64,000 bases of DNA from UBA1447 sp964612185 (GTDB lineage Bacteria; Bacillota; Clostridia; Oscillospirales; Acutalibacteraceae): assembly GCA_964612185.1 (NCBI GenBank), contig CAZTCR010000011.1, forward strand, positions 1 through 64,000. Direction: 5' to 3'. Both the position numbers and the translations under genes were made by a program. Below the pieces are notes generated by a model. That model saw nothing but the letters and a program-made list of their open reading frames with translations, was not told where the DNA came from and did no database searches. Within the stretch, counting starts at the first letter, position 1; each line of letters starts with the position of its first letter. Below, piece after piece: positions 8,495 to 16,608 of the stretch.

Positions 8495-10423
8495 ATGGCA
8501 AAAAGGAAAAGAGAAGATTCTTTTTTCGGGCTCCACTTTGATTTTCACGCGCAGCCCGACCAAAAAAATATCGGTGAAAACAGCGACCCGGCGCTCATCG
8601 AAACACTGATCACTCAAGTCAAACCGGATTATATCCAGTGTGACACCAAGGGGCATCCCGGTATTTCGAGCTATCCGACCAAAGCGGGCAACCCCGCGCC
8701 GGAGATCAAGGCGGATATTTTGAGGATGTGGCGCGACTGCACGGAAAAATACGGTGTCGCGCTCTTCTCGCATTATTCCGGCGTTTGGGACAACGAAGCG
8801 GCAAAACAGCACCCGGCATGGTGCGCCGTTAACAGCAAGGGCGAAACGAGCAAAGAAAAGATGTCCGTATTCGGGCCGTACCTTGATGAACTGATGATCC
8901 CGCAGTTAAATGAATTAGCCCTTGACTACAGGATGGACGGTGTCTGGGTGGACGGCGACTGCTGGGGCACGGTGCCCGATTACAGCAGGTGGGCAGCCAA
9001 ACGGTGGCAGGAAGAAACCGGGGCGGAAACCATGCCGAAGCCGGAGGACGAGGGTTATAAAGAGTTGCTCGAGTTTTTCCGCCGGGGGTTTCGCGATTAT
9101 GTAAACCGGTATGCAACAGAGGCTAAAAAAGTTGCGCCGGATTTCCAAGTGGCGAGCAACTGGCTGTATACCTCCTTTGTGCCGGAGAAACCGACGGTTG
9201 CTGTCGATTTTATTTCCGGCGACTATTCGCCGTCGGATTCGGTCAATACCGCCCGGTTTGAAGCCCGCTGCATCATGAACCAAAATATGCCATGGGACTT
9301 GATGGCGTGGGGCTTCAATATTCAAGACGGTTACCATGTGTGCAAAACAAGCGAACAGCTCAAGCAGGAGGGCGCGGTGGTTATCGCGCTGGGCGGCGGC
9401 TTCCAAATTTACAACAAACAGCTCGTTGGTACCGTTCAGGATTTTATCATCCCGAACATGAAGGCGGTGGCGGAATTCGCGCGTGAGCGCGAAGCGTGGT
9501 GCTTTCGGGCCAAGGCGGTGCCGGATGTCGGGGTGATTTACTCGACAAAGGGCTTTTACGCGGACAAGAAAAACATCTTTACCTGCTACGGCGAAAAAAC
9601 AGTCGACGATATGAAGACCTGGACCTGTTACTTGTGCGACTGCGGATTTTCAACCGAAGTGTTGATGACCCATCAGATTACGGGCCGCATGAAGGATTAC
9701 CGGCTGCTTGTTCTGCCGGACTGGCGCGTCATAGAAGACGAACTGAAAACCGAACTGCTGGCTTATGTAGAGGCCGGCGGGACGGTGATCGCGGGCGGCC
9801 CGAATATCGCAAGGGTATTTGAGGCGGAACTGGGTGTGAAAATCGGGGAACAAAAAGATGAACCGGTCATCTACATCGAACAGGGCAGTTACCTGGCCGG
9901 GCTCGATACGGTTTACGCGCCGGTTGAAACGGTAAATGCGCATAGCCTGGGTAAAATATACACAGCGGACAACCGCGGCGCGGCGTCTTATCCGGCGGCA
10001 ACCGTTGCGGCTTACGGCAAAGGCAAAATCGCCGGGGTGTATTTCCGCGGCGAAAACGGGTACTTGGCATCCAGGTCCGCCGCGATGAGGGATTATATCA
10101 AGACCCTGGTTCTCCAAACGGCGCGGCCGCGTCTGACACTGCGCGCGCCGGCTTGCATCGATGCTTCCTTGATGGAAAAAGACGGCAGGCTGATGATCAA
10201 TCTGCTCAACACCGCCGGGGAACACGGGGATATCCGTGTCAGAACATTTGATATGATTCCGCCGGTTGTTGATTTTGAAGTGCTGCTTGAACTGACCGAA
10301 AAGCCGCTTTCTGTAACACTTCAGCCGGGCAACAAACAGCCGGATTATCGTTATGACGGCGGTTTGCTGAGCGTTCAAATACAACGGCTTGATATCCACA
10401 GCGTGATTGTGATAGACTTCTAA
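8495..10423 (+). CDS. Putative glycoside hydrolase, TIM barrel plus GATase-like domain
   Basis: A 642-residue protein with an N-terminal TIM-barrel of the hypothetical-glycosidase type: FFGLHFDFHA (residues about 10-19), DTKGHPG near 50, SHYSGVWD near 90 and DGVWVDGDCW near 150, whose aspartates may be catalytic. The middle third (YRLLVLPDWRVIEDELKTEL and AGGTVIAGG, about 405-435) resembles the beta-galactosidase trimerisation/class-I glutamine-amidotransferase-like domain, and a small beta-domain ends the protein. I recognise the type (GHL/alpha-fucosidase-like) but not a characterised family. No signal peptide. AGGGGAAGAGG precedes the ATG. It is probably co-transcribed with the GH116 gene and may act on the same glycan or glycoside. 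Confidence 0.65.
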   Translation: MAKRKREDSFFGLHFDFHAQPDQKNIGENSDPALIETLITQVKPDYIQCDTKGHPGISSYPTKAGNPAPEIKADILRMWRDCTEKYGVALFSHYSGVWDNEAAKQHPAWCAVNSKGETSKEKMSVFGPYLDELMIPQLNELALDYRMDGVWVDGDCWGTVPDYSRWAAKRWQEETGAETMPKPEDEGYKELLEFFRRGFRDYVNRYATEAKKVAPDFQVASNWLYTSFVPEKPTVAVDFISGDYSPSDSVNTARFEARCIMNQNMPWDLMAWGFNIQDGYHVCKTSEQLKQEGAVVIALGGGFQIYNKQLVGTVQDFIIPNMKAVAEFAREREAWCFRAKAVPDVGVIYSTKGFYADKKNIFTCYGEKTVDDMKTWTCYLCDCGFSTEVLMTHQITGRMKDYRLLVLPDWRVIEDELKTELLAYVEAGGTVIAGGPNIARVFEAELGVKIGEQKDEPVIYIEQGSYLAGLDTVYAPVETVNAHSLGKIYTADNRGAASYPAATVAAYGKGKIAGVYFRGENGYLASRSAAMRDYIKTLVLQTARPRLTLRAPACIDASLMEKDGRLMINLLNTAGEHGDIRVRTFDMIPPVVDFEVLLELTEKPLSVTLQPGNKQPDYRYDGGLLSVQIQRLDIHSVIVIDF

Positions 10424-10493
10424 AGCAATCATCCATAAAATCAAAGAACACAAGCGAACGGTGACAAGGCAAACAGGAAAGGGAAGGCGCGCA

Positions 10494-11222
10494 ATGGCTC
10501 AAACAAGAGTTGAATATTTGGGTTTGGGCATTTCCGCCGTTGTTTCCAAGGCACACGGTTTCGGCACCGATGCCCTGCTTTTGGCATACTTTGCCGCGCC
10601 CAAAAGAAAAGATAAGGTGTGCGATTTGGGTACCGGCTGCGGCATTATCCCGCTGCTCTGGTGCAGGGACGGCTTGGCGGAAAAAATCACGGCAGTCGAT
10701 ATCCAGCCGGCCGCCTGTGAACAAGTTCGCGCAGCCATCGAAGCTTGCGCGCTTGAAAGCAAGCTGTCGATTGTGGAAGCGGACTTGCGTGAACTCAAAG
10801 GGCGCCTGCCGATGGGCGTGTGGGATTTGGTGAGCATCAACCCACCGTATAAGGCGCTGAATGCCGGCATCAAAAGCCGTGGGGAAGCCGATTTGATCGC
10901 GCGGCACGAAGTGTTTTGCTCCTTGGCGGATGCCGCGGCGGCGGCATCGGGTCTGCTGAACTTCGGCGGCAGGTTTTGCCTGTGCCACCGGCCCGAAAGG
11001 CTCTGCGAGGTGTTTGCGGCCATGCGCGGAGCCGGCATAGAACCCAAAAGGATGCGCCTGGTTGCCCAATCGCCGGGCAAAGCCCCTTGGCTTGTTTTGG
11101 TTGAGGGCAGAAAAGGCGGCAAACCCGGGATGAAAATCGAGCCGGAATTGCTGATCAATAACGAAGACGGCAGTTATACAGAAGAAATGCGCGCGGTGCT
11201 CGGATCGTATAGGAATAATTGA
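10494..11222 (+). CDS. trmN6: tRNA1(Val) (adenine37-N6)-methyltransferase family (YabB/TrmN6)
   Basis: A 242-residue class-I SAM methyltransferase. Motif I is DLGTGCGII (residues 44-52), the acidic strand is AVDIQP (68-72) and the catalytic NPPY is at 116-119, typical of N6-adenine methylation of tRNA. The family's opening (GTDALLLAYF) is present. ATG 10494 is chosen over GTG 10461 because GGAAAGGGAAGG lies just upstream. In Bacillus this gene (yabB) lies between yabA and rsmI, and here rsmI follows at once, separated only by a 68-bp repeat element. The exact substrate tRNA is inferred from the family. Confidence 0.85.
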   Translation: MAQTRVEYLGLGISAVVSKAHGFGTDALLLAYFAAPKRKDKVCDLGTGCGIIPLLWCRDGLAEKITAVDIQPAACEQVRAAIEACALESKLSIVEADLRELKGRLPMGVWDLVSINPPYKALNAGIKSRGEADLIARHEVFCSLADAAAAASGLLNFGGRFCLCHRPERLCEVFAAMRGAGIEPKRMRLVAQSPGKAPWLVLVEGRKGGKPGMKIEPELLINNEDGSYTEEMRAVLGSYRNN

Positions 11223-11227
11223 TGTTC

Positions 11228-11295
11228 TGTAGGGGCGAACAGTGTTCGCCCGAAATCCCGCAACACATAAACGGGCGAACACTGTTCGCCCTACA
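11228..11295. repeat. Palindromic mobile-type repeat (TGTAGGGGCGA class)
   Basis: A near-perfect inverted repeat fills almost the whole gap between trmN6 and rsmI. The left arm 11228-11252 starts TGTAGGGGCGAACA and the right arm 11272-11295 is its reverse complement with one C fewer; the centre is 19 bases. Each arm is itself palindromic (GGGCGAACACTGTTCGCCC). Such TGTAGGGGCGA-bounded elements are common non-autonomous repeats in clostridial genomes. Folded as RNA it would make a strong hairpin between the two coding regions. Confidence 0.85.
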
Positions 11296-11303
11296 ATTAG
11301 GAT

Positions 11304-12140
11304 GTGATACCACTGAGCAAACTAATGATTGTCGGCACGCCCATCGGCAACCTGGGCGACCTGTCACCAAGGGCGCTGCAGGCGCTGAGCGATTGTGACT
11401 TTATCGCCGCGGAGGATACGCGGGTAACGGTTAAAATTCTGAATCATTTCGGGCTTAAAAAGCCGATGGTCAGTTATTTTGAACACAACCGTTTTGAAAA
11501 AGGCGAACAGATAGCCGCGCGGATTATAGGCGGGGAGGTTTGCGCCTTGGTGACGGACGCGGGCATGCCCGCGGTGTCCGACCCCGGGGAGGACTTGGTG
11601 AGCCTGTGCCATAAACTCGGCATTCAGGTAGAGGTGATTCCCGGACCCTGCGCATTTGTGTCGGCACTTGCAGTATCCGGTATGCCGGCGGGGCGGTTTA
11701 CTTTTGAAGGTTTTTTGAGCGTGAACAAACTCAGCCGCAGGGAGCATATCCGGTCCCTGCTCAGCGAGCGCCGCACGATGATTTTCTATGAGGCGCCGCA
11801 TAAGCTGCCCTCCACCCTCAAAGACCTTGCAGCGGCCCTCGGCAGCCGGAGAATCGCGATTGTCCGGGAGCTGACAAAGATATACGAGGAAGTGATCCTC
11901 ACCACGCTGCCCGAAGCGGCACAGAAATACAGCGAGGCTGCACTGAAAGGCGAAATTGTCTTAATCATCGAAGGCGCGCCGGCGCCGGAAGCGGATGTTG
12001 TAACCCTTGAAGCGGCGGTGGCGCAGGCAAGGGCAAAAATTACCGAAGGTTTGCCGCTAAACGAGGCGGCAAAGCTCACAGCAAAACAGACAGGGCATAA
12101 AAAGGGCGATATTTATAAGCTTTTGCAGGATAAAGGCTGA
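11304..12140 (+). CDS. rsmI: 16S rRNA (cytidine1402-2'-O)-methyltransferase
   Basis: A 278-residue tetrapyrrole-methylase-fold enzyme that 2'-O-methylates C1402 of 16S rRNA near the decoding site. Signature segments: VGTPIGNLGDLSPRAL (residues 9-24), AEDTR (35-39), VTDAGMPAVSDPG (83-95) and PGPCAFVSAL. The GTG at 11304 is used as start because the conserved VGTPIGN begins only two codons after the next in-frame ATG (11325). No good ribosome site is visible before either, probably because the repeat 11228-11295 sits there. It follows trmN6 as in Bacillus. Confidence 0.9.
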   Translation: MIPLSKLMIVGTPIGNLGDLSPRALQALSDCDFIAAEDTRVTVKILNHFGLKKPMVSYFEHNRFEKGEQIAARIIGGEVCALVTDAGMPAVSDPGEDLVSLCHKLGIQVEVIPGPCAFVSALAVSGMPAGRFTFEGFLSVNKLSRREHIRSLLSERRTMIFYEAPHKLPSTLKDLAAALGSRRIAIVRELTKIYEEVILTTLPEAAQKYSEAALKGEIVLIIEGAPAPEADVVTLEAAVAQARAKITEGLPLNEAAKLTAKQTGHKKGDIYKLLQDKG

Positions 12141-12162
12141 CAATAGAAAGGAAAAAAAGTTT

Positions 12163-12780
12163 ATGTGGCAAGCAATTATCGATTATTGGCAGCTGAGCAT
12201 TGCGTTTGTTGTCATCTCCATTATCACGGTTTTCGTCTGCATCAAAGCAGCTAAAGCTTCAAAAAAGACAAGGGCAGCGCGGGACATTATCGTCGAGCGC
12301 CTCAAATATGAAAATCAAGTCCGCAATGATTTTAAACACCTCACACCGGAACTCGTGGCGTCCGCTGAAGCAAAAGTGCTGGTGGACGGCATTGCGCTGA
12401 ATATTCAGGCGGACCTTGAAAAAGAAAGTGACATGAACGCCGCGTTTGATCGCTTGACACAACCGCAAAAACATATCTACGCGCTATACTATGTTTTATC
12501 GGACGGTGCGCAAAAACTCAGCGAATTCTTCAAAATGAACGGAAAGCCCCTCACAGACTATGCCGGAGAGGCAGTTGAGCTGATATTTGGCTGTAAAGCT
12601 AAAGAACTTTACAAGGATGAGTATGCGGCTTATGACGAAGATAACGAGGAAGTTTCGCTCATCATCCAGCAGATTGAAGAAAAGGATGCGGCGTTTGCCC
12701 TGCTGATGGAGCAGATAGAGCCATACGAGCTTGCGGCGGCGTACATCAAACAAAATCCGGAGCAATTTATTCGCCGGTAG
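12163..12780 (+). CDS. Hypothetical protein with one N-terminal membrane helix
   Basis: A 205-residue protein I do not recognise. Residues about 10-28 (LSIAFVVISIITVFVCIKA) form one hydrophobic helix followed by a basic stretch (KASKKTRAAR). That suggests a membrane-anchored protein with a cytoplasmic C-terminal domain that is helical and charged, rich in E, D, K and A, ending PEQFIRR. AGAAAGGAAAAAAAG precedes the ATG. It is 22 bases after rsmI on the same strand, so it is likely the last gene of that unit. In Bacillus abrB follows rsmI; this is not AbrB. Confidence 0.75.
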   Translation: MWQAIIDYWQLSIAFVVISIITVFVCIKAAKASKKTRAARDIIVERLKYENQVRNDFKHLTPELVASAEAKVLVDGIALNIQADLEKESDMNAAFDRLTQPQKHIYALYYVLSDGAQKLSEFFKMNGKPLTDYAGEAVELIFGCKAKELYKDEYAAYDEDNEEVSLIIQQIEEKDAAFALLMEQIEPYELAAAYIKQNPEQFIRR

Positions 12781-12835
12781 GGCAAGTATTTATATGCTTT
12801 TAAACGGGTACTGCGATATTACTTGTTTTGAACGC

Positions 12836-12864
12836 TTGAAAAGCACTTGAATCTTTGTTATAAT
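12836..12864 (+). promoter_or_regulatory. Sigma-A promoter for rubrerythrin
   Basis: TTGAAA at 12836-12841, a 17-base spacer and perfect TATAAT at 12859-12864. The start codon is 47 bases downstream with TTGGAGGG between. No clear PerR-type operator was recognised. Confidence 0.8.
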
Positions 12865-12910
12865 GTCATTCAGCTAATCTGTAAATAAAATATATTTGGA
12901 GGGTTTAACA

Positions 12911-13450
12911 ATGGAATTTAAAGGCAGCAAAACGGAAGCGAACTTGATGGCGGCATTCGCCGGCGAATCACAGGCGCGCAATAAGTACACCTACTTTGCC
13001 GCTGCGGCAAAAAAAGAGGGCTATGAGCAAATCTCGGCTATCTTTGAAGAAACCGCAGGCAACGAAAAAGAGCATGCCAAACTGTGGTTCAAAGAACTCC
13101 ACGGCGGCAGCGTGCCCAACACGGCGGAGAATTTGCTCGCGGCGGCGGAAGGCGAGCACTACGAATGGACCGAGATGTACAAGAGCTTTGCGGACGAAGC
13201 GGCCGAGGAAGGCTTTACAAGAATAGCTGCGCTGTTCACCCTGGTTTCAAAAATCGAAAACAGCCACGAGGCACGCTACCGCCAACTGCTCGCGAACCTG
13301 GAAGAAGGCATCGTTTTCGCAAAGACAGAAGAAGTTGTTTGGATTTGCCGCAACTGCGGGCACCTGCATGTGGGCAAATGCGCTCCGGCCGTATGCCCGA
13401 CCTGCAACCATCCGCAGTCGTATTTTGAAGTGAAAAGCAACAACTATTAA
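12911..13450 (+). CDS. rbr: Rubrerythrin
   Basis: A 179-residue non-haem iron protein that reduces hydrogen peroxide in anaerobes. The N-terminal ferritin-like domain carries the diiron ligands in the patterns AGESQARNKY (residues 17-26) and ETAGNEKEHAK (near 49-59), with later ESH-like SKIENSHEARY. The C-terminal rubredoxin-like domain has CRNCG and CPTCN, giving four Cys for one iron. The electron donor could be the ferredoxin or a rubredoxin elsewhere. GGAGGG precedes ATG 12911. Own promoter and terminator make it a single-gene unit. Confidence 0.95.
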   Translation: MEFKGSKTEANLMAAFAGESQARNKYTYFAAAAKKEGYEQISAIFEETAGNEKEHAKLWFKELHGGSVPNTAENLLAAAEGEHYEWTEMYKSFADEAAEEGFTRIAALFTLVSKIENSHEARYRQLLANLEEGIVFAKTEEVVWICRNCGHLHVGKCAPAVCPTCNHPQSYFEVKSNNY

Positions 13451-13479
13451 TCCGGTAATATAAACTCCATTTTAACGAA

Positions 13480-13514
13480 GAAGAGACGCGGACAAAAATC
13501 CGCGCCTCTTTTTT
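13480..13514 (+). terminator. Rho-independent terminator after rubrerythrin
   Basis: An inverted repeat (AGAGACGCGGA with TCCGCGCCTCT, one mismatch) spans 13482-13509 and ends in six T. It also separates this gene from the convergent minus-strand ligase gene ending at 13587. Confidence 0.85.
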
Positions 13515-13586
13515 AATGTGTCTTCGCATAGTGGATTGTAATGGAAAAACACGCTCAACCTTGTACGGCCACTTTGTGCTCGTCTT

Positions 13587-15296
13587 TTAGTGAACCCTAT
13601 ATCTTAATATTTTTTGTGTGCTGTTTCGTTCGAATTTGTCATGACGGATTTCAACATCGTAAATGAATTTGTGAGGGGGAAGCCCGCTGTTGATAAGGTC
13701 AATTTCCGCCTTGATTTTCTGTTTAATTTCTTCTTCGGTCATCCCTTCGGTGAGCTCCTCATTGGGGACAACGACCGCGGCGATGACCTGAGCTCCGCTT
13801 TTTTTGCGTTCCAGAACGACACATTCCTCGACGAGCTCAATTTTATCGATGTATTCCTCTAACTCTTCCGGATAAACATTTTTGCCGTTGCTCGTGATAA
13901 TGATGTTCTTTTTGCGGCCTGTTATATAGATATACCCCTGCTTATCAATATAGCCAAAATCGCCCGTTTTGAACCAGCCATCCGGTGTAAACGCTTCACG
14001 GGTCGCTTCAGGGTCCTTGAAATACCCCAGCATGACATTCTCACCTTTGACAAGTATTTCACCCGTATTGCCGTCCGCGTCATCGGATTCCGTGTCGATT
14101 TTCACAGTGCAGCCCATCACCGGATGCCCGACCGAATGCGGCTTTATTTTTTCCGGCAGATTGACGGAAACCAGCGGTGCGCACTCGGTGATGCCATATC
14201 CTTCGAGAATGACGATGCCCAGCGCGTAAAAGTTTATGATCAGTTCGGGGTCCAGCGGAGCGCCGCCGGAAATCATCATTTTAAGTTCTCCGCCGAAAGC
14301 TGCGGTGACCTCTTTAAAGAGTTTTTCGCGAATGTCAATTCTGATGCGGAGCAAAGCGTTGCTCAATTTCAGGGCGAATTTCAGTTTTTTGTCCATGCCC
14401 TTTTTACGCGCCTCGTCCCAAATTCTTTTGTACATAGTCTCGATGAAAAGAGGGACCACCTCAAGACCGTTGGGTTTAAAAATTATCAGGTTGCGCTTGA
14501 TGTTCTTGATGTTGTCGTTGATACAGATTTCCGCGCCGACAACCATGGCTGACAAATGCTCGCAGACCATCTCATAGGCATGGTGCAGGGGCAGTATGGA
14601 AAGGCTTCTCACATCGTCCTCAAACGGCATGGTTTGTACAGCCGCGTTGATGGCGGCGGTGAGGTTGTGTTGGCTGAGCATAACGCCCTTGCTGGTGCCG
14701 GTAGTTCCGGAGGTGAAGAGGATGGCGCACATTTTTTGCATGTCAATTTCATGTGCTCTGTATTGCATATTCCCGGTGTTTATTTCCTCACGCCCCAAGG
14801 CAATGAGTTCATCCATCGTCATGACTTTATCCGAAAACCGGAAATCCTCATCGGGATTGATGGAGACAAAGAGTTTGACATTTTTAAGCTGCGGCGCGAT
14901 TTGCGCGATTTTGCTGTTTTGTGAACTGGTGAAGAAGACCGTATCCACATCGCCGCGCTCAATAAAGTTAATGGTCTGTTCCGCCGAAATCTCGCTGTCA
15001 AGCGGGACAATATATCCGCCGCCATTGACGGTTGCTAAATACGCGGTCACATAATGCGGATGCGCGTTTCCGGTAACCGCAACGCCGTGCCCCATCAGGT
15101 TCAGCTTTGCCAAGGCGGTGCCGGCACAATTCATCTCGTCCCACATACGGGCATAAGAATAATGCAGCGTTTCCTGATTATCCTTATAGGTATAGAATGC
15201 CTTTTCCCCGTACAGCTCTGCTGCCGAATAAACAAGGTGCCGGAGATCGCTGATGATGTGCCCTTTTTTGCCCGTTGCTTTCAAAATAAATTTCAT
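13587..15296 (-). CDS. Acyl-CoA/acyl-ACP synthetase (AMP-forming, FadD-like)
   Basis: A 569-residue adenylate-forming ligase. It activates a carboxylic acid with ATP and passes it to CoA or a carrier protein. Motifs: ILFTSGTTGTSKG (residues about 190-202, the phosphate loop), LEGYGITECAP (about 358-368), GWFKTGDFG (about 440) and GRKKNIIITSNGKNVYPEELE (about 460-480, hinge plus adenylation lysine region). No signal peptide. The start lies 2 bases after the stop of the acyl carrier protein gene. The pair therefore suggests loading of that carrier rather than, or as well as, CoA. The natural acid is unknown; long-chain fatty acids are the family default. Confidence 0.85.
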   Translation of the reverse strand: MKFILKATGKKGHIISDLRHLVYSAAELYGEKAFYTYKDNQETLHYSYARMWDEMNCAGTALAKLNLMGHGVAVTGNAHPHYVTAYLATVNGGGYIVPLDSEISAEQTINFIERGDVDTVFFTSSQNSKIAQIAPQLKNVKLFVSINPDEDFRFSDKVMTMDELIALGREEINTGNMQYRAHEIDMQKMCAILFTSGTTGTSKGVMLSQHNLTAAINAAVQTMPFEDDVRSLSILPLHHAYEMVCEHLSAMVVGAEICINDNIKNIKRNLIIFKPNGLEVVPLFIETMYKRIWDEARKKGMDKKLKFALKLSNALLRIRIDIREKLFKEVTAAFGGELKMMISGGAPLDPELIINFYALGIVILEGYGITECAPLVSVNLPEKIKPHSVGHPVMGCTVKIDTESDDADGNTGEILVKGENVMLGYFKDPEATREAFTPDGWFKTGDFGYIDKQGYIYITGRKKNIIITSNGKNVYPEELEEYIDKIELVEECVVLERKKSGAQVIAAVVVPNEELTEGMTEEEIKQKIKAEIDLINSGLPPHKFIYDVEIRHDKFERNSTQKILRYRVH

Positions 15297-15298
15297 AT

Positions 15299-15526
15299 TT
15301 ACTTCACATTCGCTTCCAGATAACTGATAATATCCTGAACGGTTCTGAACTTCTTGAACACGCGTTCTTCAATATCCAAATGATACTTTTCTTCCAGCGC
15401 GCAAATGATGTCGACAAATTCATAAGAATCGATACCAAGGTCGGCGGAAAGCACCGATTCCGGCTCGATCTTAACACTCTTGTCGTTGAGATATTCCCAA
15501 ATAATGTTTCGGATAGTTTCCAACAT
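15299..15526 (-). CDS. Acyl carrier protein
   Basis: A 75-residue four-helix carrier protein. The phosphopantetheine serine is in GIDSYEFVD (DSYEF instead of the commoner DSLDL/DSLEL). It is a stand-alone carrier, distinct from a fatty-acid-synthase acpP in its motif and location. ATG 15526 is chosen over ATG 15541 because GGGGGA lies about 7 bases before it. It should be primed by the Sfp-type transferase at 20320-20904 and charged by the ligase that follows. A promoter (15567-15596) sits directly upstream. Confidence 0.88.
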   Translation of the reverse strand: MLETIRNIIWEYLNDKSVKIEPESVLSADLGIDSYEFVDIICALEEKYHLDIEERVFKKFRTVQDIISYLEANVK

Positions 15527-15566
15527 GCCATCTTCCCCCATTGTTTAAATACCTATATGTGAGTAG

Positions 15567-15596
15567 ATTATACACTGCTCAAGATTTATTAGTCAA
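15567..15596 (-). promoter_or_regulatory. Promoter for the carrier protein-ligase pair
   Basis: Read on the minus strand: TTGACT (15596-15591), an 18-base spacer and perfect TATAAT (15572-15567), about 40 bases from the carrier protein start. Together with the terminator at 15693-15730 it makes the last two genes of the cluster a separate unit. Confidence 0.72.
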
Positions 15597-15692
15597 GGCA
15601 ATTAAGCATACGGTTCACGAATTGCCGGATAGCGCGGGGATATATCAATTTTGACACTGCCGTGTTGATTCGTTCAGTTCGTCCAATTGCTC

Positions 15693-15730
15693 AAAAGAGC
15701 GAAAACCGCTTTAACAGGCGATTTCCGCTC
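15693..15730 (-). terminator. Rho-independent terminator after the dehydrogenase genes
   Basis: On the minus strand a 13-bp stem (15730-15718 pairing with 15697-15709, two G-T wobbles, 8-base loop) runs straight into TTTT (15696-15693). It lies about 45 bases after the stop of the 15773-16588 gene. Confidence 0.75.
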
Positions 15731-15772
15731 AAAGTGAGGTTGCGTCTCATCCGTGGAGGCTGCGGTCGACCC

Positions 15773-16588
15773 TCATGATTCGGCGTCTTTTAACTGGGTG
15801 CCCGCCATCGCCATCATATCCGCGAAGGTGGGTTGCGCCAAACTGAATCCGCCGCTGATGGTGATGTTCTGGCCTGTGGTGTAGGCGGACTCATCGCTCA
15901 GGAAATAGAGCACCGCCGCTGCGATTTCTTCCGGCTCCGCCATCCTTTTGATAGGCGTATGGCGAAGGAAAAATTCTTGGAACTCGGCCGTGACATGTTT
16001 TTTAACCGCGTCTGTCGCGGTCATGCCCGGGGCGACAGAATTACAGCGTATGTTGGCCCTCGCCGCTTGAACGGCAATCTGCTTGGTCAGGTAGATGATT
16101 GCGGCTTTGCTTGTGCCGTAAGCGATTGAGGTAAGGTCGGGCGCAACACCCGAAATCGAAGCAATATTGACGATGCTCCCGCCGCCCGTCGCCGCCATGC
16201 TGCGGACAGCGGCTTGCGTAGTGAGGAATACGCTTGCCAAATGGTTGTCGACAAAACGGATAAAGTCCTCGTAACTCTCTTCAAAGATGGTTTTATCCTT
16301 GCCTGCGGTTGTTCCTCCGTAAACATTAACCAACCCGTCGATTTTGCCTTCGTTTTTGATGACTTCGTTCACAACCGCCGCGTGCGTTTCTTTTTCCAAG
16401 GCGTTGAAGTACAGCGCGCTTGCTTTAAAACCCTGGGCGGTCAGCGCCGCTGCTCTTTCTTTCGCCAGGTCAAAGGCGTAGTCCGCAAGGTAAACCGACG
16501 CGCCTTCTTTTGCGCAGATGGTCGCACAAGCAAGACCGATGCCGTTGGCAGCCGCGGTAACCAGAACAACTTTGTCTTTCATTCTCAT
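15773..16588 (-). CDS. Short-chain dehydrogenase resembling 7-alpha-hydroxysteroid dehydrogenase
   Basis: A 271-residue classical SDR. The NAD(P) site is TAAANGIG (near residues 12-19) and the catalytic set is S in NIASISG, Y-x3-K in YGTSKAA. Several stretches follow clostridial 7-alpha-HSDH closely as I remember them: KNEGKIDGLVN, GGSIVNIASISGVAPD, TKQIAVQAARANIRCNSVAPGMTATDA and TGQNITISGGF. The role may be oxidoreduction of a steroid or other hydroxyl group; this is a resemblance, not proof. ATG 16588 is chosen because GGAGG lies 8 bases before it. The preceding dehydrogenase gene ends 20 bases upstream. Confidence 0.82.
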   Translation of the reverse strand: MRMKDKVVLVTAAANGIGLACATICAKEGASVYLADYAFDLAKERAAALTAQGFKASALYFNALEKETHAAVVNEVIKNEGKIDGLVNVYGGTTAGKDKTIFEESYEDFIRFVDNHLASVFLTTQAAVRSMAATGGGSIVNIASISGVAPDLTSIAYGTSKAAIIYLTKQIAVQAARANIRCNSVAPGMTATDAVKKHVTAEFQEFFLRHTPIKRMAEPEEIAAAVLYFLSDESAYTTGQNITISGGFSLAQPTFADMMAMAGTQLKDAES

Positions 16589-16608
16589 TTTATTTTCCTC
16601 CAACTCGT

